Shown here piece by piece: positions 61,685-64,000 of a stretch of 64,000 bases of DNA. Source of the DNA: Scatosoma sp045650185 (GTDB lineage: Bacteria; Bacillota; Clostridia; Christensenellales; Borkfalkiaceae); the NCBI GenBank assembly GCA_045650185.1, contig JAZRQY010000022.1:1-64000 (forward strand), in the 5' to 3' direction. The position numbers and the translations under genes are program-made. The stretch's first letter is position 1. Each line of letters opens with the position of its first letter. Below the pieces are notes generated by a model, which was not told where the DNA came from, searched no databases, and worked only from the letters and a program-made list of their open reading frames with translations.

Positions 61685-63616
61685 TTATTCCTTGCTTTGT
61701 TTTGTGTAATTCAGCGTACCGCCGGCAAGCAAAATTTCCCTCTGCCGAGGGGAGAACGCCAAGCAAAGCGTTGACTTTTCGCCCGTCGTCACGTTGACGA
61801 GGGTCGCCTCGGTCTTACCTGCAACCGCCGCCGCAAAATCGAAGATAGCAATCTCGTCGCCCTGCGCGAACTTGTCGTAATCGTCGGGGTTTTGCAAGGT
61901 CATCGGTACGATACCGAAGTTGATGAGGTTCGCCACGTGGATACGAGCAAAGCTCTTTGCCACTACCGCTTTGATTCCCAAGTACAAAGGTACGAGCGCC
62001 GCGTGCTCTCTCGACGAGCCTTGACCGTAGTTACTGCCGCCTAAAATCACGCCGCCGCCCTGCGCCTTCGCCCGTTCAGGGAAGGTGGGGTCACAGACGG
62101 TAAAGCAGTATTCCGAAAGCTTCGGTACGTTGGAACGGTAAGGCAAAATCTTCGACCCTGCCGGCATGATATGGTCGGTGGTGATATTGTCGCCCCCCTT
62201 TAATATCAGCGAGCACGTCAAATCCTTTTCAGGTGCTTTCCCTATGGGAATAGGCTTGATGTTCGGGCCGCGTTCTACGCATACCTGCCCTGCCTCTTTC
62301 TCGGTCGCGGGCATTTCAACGAGATTGTCGTTGACGAGGAAGGTCTTGGGCAATTCCACCTCTACGCCCGTCAAAGTCGTCGGATCGGTAAATACGCCGG
62401 TCAGAGCGCTCGCCACCGCCGTTTCGGGGGAAACAAGGTAGACCTCGGCATCCGCCGTCCCACTTCTTGCTAAGAAGTTGCGGTTGAACGTTCTGAGGCT
62501 GACCCCTGCGGACTTGGGCGAAAAACCCATACCGATACAGGGGCCGCAAGCGCATTCCAAAATGCGCGCGCCTGCCGCAATCATATCCGCCAAAGCGCCG
62601 CTTTGCGCCAACATCGTGTACACCTGCTTCGATCCTGGGGAAATGGACAACGATACGTCAGGGTGCACCGTCTTGCCCTTCAGCATCGCCGCCACCGTCA
62701 ACATATCCAGCATTGAGGAGTTCGTGCAAGAGCCGATACATACTTGGTTGATTTTCTTGCCTGCAAGTTCTGCAATCGGTTTTACGTTGTCGGGGCTGTG
62801 CGGACAAGCCGCCAAGGGTTGCAAGGAGGAAAGGTCTATTTCGTATTCCTCGTCGTACGTCGCGTCCTCGTCCGAGGAAAGGGGAACGAAGTCCTGTTCT
62901 CTCTGCTCTGCTCGCAGGAATTCCCTCGTAATTTCGTCTGAAGGGAAAATCGAAGTGGTTGCGCCAAGCTCTGCGCCCATGTTGGTAATCGTCGCGCGTT
63001 GCGGCACGGAAAGGGTCTTTACCCCCTCGCCTGCGTATTCGACGATCGCGCCGACGCCGCCCTTTACCGACAGCAATTTAAGCACCGCCAAAATAACGTC
63101 CTTCGCACCTACCATCGGGGGCAGGTGTCCGTTCAGCGTGATTTTAATCATTCGGGGCATCGTGATATAATACGTGCCGCCGCCCATTGCTACCGCTACG
63201 TCCAAGCCGCCTGCGCCCATCGCCAGCATACCGATACCGCCTGCCGTCGGGGTGTGCGAATCTGAGCCGATGAGGGTCTTGCCGGGAACGGCAAACCGCT
63301 CTAAGTGTACCTGATGGCAAATGCCGTTGCCAGGACGAGAAAAGCGAATGCCGTGCTTTTTCGTCACCGTTTGAATATACCTGTGGTCGTCTGCGTTCTC
63401 AAAGCCCGCTTGCAAAGTATTGTGGTCGATATAGGCAACGGACAGCTCCGTCTTGACCCTTTCAATTCCCATCGCCTCGAATTGCAGGTACGCCATCGTA
63501 CCCGTTGCGTCCTGCGTCAAGGTTTGGTCTATCTTTAATCCTATTTCTGCGCCCACCTGCATCTCACCCGAAACGAGGTGGTTTTTGATGATTTTTTGCG
63601 CAATCGTGTATCCCAT
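61685..63616 (-). CDS. acnA: Aconitate hydratase
   Basis: About 643 aa from ATG 63616 (GGGTGA upstream). Iron-sulfur ligands: Cys in IGSCTNSSMLDM and the pair in ECACGPCIGMGFSPKSAGV. The swivel domain carries GGSNYGQGSSREHAALVPLYLG. This compact form is typical of Clostridia. It converts citrate to isocitrate between the citrate synthase-like and icd genes. Confidence 0.95.
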   Translation of the reverse strand: MGYTIAQKIIKNHLVSGEMQVGAEIGLKIDQTLTQDATGTMAYLQFEAMGIERVKTELSVAYIDHNTLQAGFENADDHRYIQTVTKKHGIRFSRPGNGICHQVHLERFAVPGKTLIGSDSHTPTAGGIGMLAMGAGGLDVAVAMGGGTYYITMPRMIKITLNGHLPPMVGAKDVILAVLKLLSVKGGVGAIVEYAGEGVKTLSVPQRATITNMGAELGATTSIFPSDEITREFLRAEQREQDFVPLSSDEDATYDEEYEIDLSSLQPLAACPHSPDNVKPIAELAGKKINQVCIGSCTNSSMLDMLTVAAMLKGKTVHPDVSLSISPGSKQVYTMLAQSGALADMIAAGARILECACGPCIGMGFSPKSAGVSLRTFNRNFLARSGTADAEVYLVSPETAVASALTGVFTDPTTLTGVEVELPKTFLVNDNLVEMPATEKEAGQVCVERGPNIKPIPIGKAPEKDLTCSLILKGGDNITTDHIMPAGSKILPYRSNVPKLSEYCFTVCDPTFPERAKAQGGGVILGGSNYGQGSSREHAALVPLYLGIKAVVAKSFARIHVANLINFGIVPMTLQNPDDYDKFAQGDEIAIFDFAAAVAGKTEATLVNVTTGEKSTLCLAFSPRQREILLAGGTLNYTKQSKE

Positions 63617-63638
63617 ATTGTTCACCCAATCGTTGCGA

Positions 63639-64000
63639 TTATTGCAAATCAAACCAGTTCAGTTTGCTACGCGCATCCCCTTTAAGAGCCGCCACCAACC
63701 CCTCTAATTCATCCTCGCTCATGACCGTCGTTCTGCCGTCGACGTACATGGCGTCTACACGCTTCTTCATCTCCTGCACCAGCCAGTCGGATTTCGTCAG
63801 CGCACGATCCCCTTTCAAACCGTAGTGCATATTCATCCAGTAAGCAATCCCCGCCAAACCAGAGGTATTGGAAATGGACACCGCCGCAGGACGATTTAGA
63901 ATTTTTTCCGTATCGAAGATATTGTAGATTTCCGCATCCTTCATCATACCGTCGGCGTGAATACCCGCCCTCGTCAAGTTGAACGCATCCCCTACGAACG
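63639..64000 (-). CDS. Re-type citrate synthase / homocitrate synthase family, C-terminal part
   Basis: The reading frame enters from the right edge with FVGDAFNLTRAGIHADGMMKDAE and continues through IFDTEKILNRPAAVSISNTSGLAGIAYWM to the stop at 63639. The 5' end is beyond the window. It belongs to the isopropylmalate/homocitrate synthase superfamily; with aconitase and isocitrate dehydrogenase next in line, a Re-citrate synthase as in Clostridium kluyveri is the best guess. It would feed glutamate synthesis in an organism without a full TCA cycle. Confidence 0.75.
   Translation of the reverse strand, partial: FVGDAFNLTRAGIHADGMMKDAEIYNIFDTEKILNRPAAVSISNTSGLAGIAYWMNMHYGLKGDRALTKSDWLVQEMKKRVDAMYVDGRTTVMSEDELEGLVAALKGDARSKLNWFDLQ

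Overview
This window looks like a chromosomal segment of an uncultured anaerobic Bacillota (class Clostridia, probably gut). The evidence is the mix of families: Gram-positive lipoproteins, an NlpC/P60 endopeptidase, DUF368, VanZ, a ComF/DUF1292 background, superoxide reductase with a flavin reductase-rubredoxin protein, and the tail of a probable Re-type citrate synthase beside aconitase and isocitrate dehydrogenase. Promoters repeatedly show sigma-A hexamers spaced 16-18 bp. Most genes lie on the minus strand. No lineage name finer than Clostridia is claimed.

Layout. (1) 1-23080: a probable accessory island bounded by two copies of a tRNA 3' end (122-135 and 23066-23079). It carries a roughly 20-kb minus-strand glycan operon read from 20615 down to 480: clan-A glycosidase, sugar-binding lipoprotein, two ABC permeases, an Ig-like secreted protein, a DUF4838 lipoprotein, two large GLUG/beta-helix surface proteins and two SGNH esterase genes. 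A divergent AraC-type regulator (20719-21510) sits at its head. The right end is decayed: a 5'-lost sugar isomerase butts against an AraC fragment. A TTAA-flanked MITE and a frameshifted small-peptide gene interrupt the operon. (2) 23134-36120: membrane alpha/beta hydrolase, CASTOR/POLLUX-like channel protein, membrane protein of unknown function, rpsU, oxygen-defence genes, nitroreductase, two YwaF-type proteins, a TrkH/TrkA potassium system with a tiny lipoprotein gene between, and an M20 peptidase. (3) 36177-46139: secreted M6-like protease, then the minus-strand run rpmE, DUF1385::prmC fusion, prfA, rsmI, YugP-like protease and bioY, with two copies of a hairpin repeat in its spacers; then a reductase-like gene and yfcE on the plus strand. 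(4) 46140-47190: AT-rich orphan gene, palindrome array, and a tRNA-Ser whose 3' end is duplicated 203 bp away around a structured element. (5) 47237-54316: housekeeping and envelope genes, tRNA-Arg, and a miniature lambda-like two-repressor switch bracketed by identical hairpins, then a SecB-like gene. (6) 54535-64000: lipase, serA-serC-asnA-cysE-cysK operon and citrate-to-2-oxoglutarate operon, running off the right edge.

The most unusual signal is a structured element seen twice (1-135 plus strand; 46895-47045 minus strand). Both copies align without gaps, share three hairpins with compensatory base changes, and end in a copy of a tRNA 3' end with CCA followed by a terminator. At the tRNA-Ser locus its ends look like attachment sites, which suggests a tiny tRNA-targeting element or a tRNA-tailed RNA. 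The nearest precedent I know is the tyrT repeat (RtT RNA) of E. coli, which also copies a tRNA 3' end.
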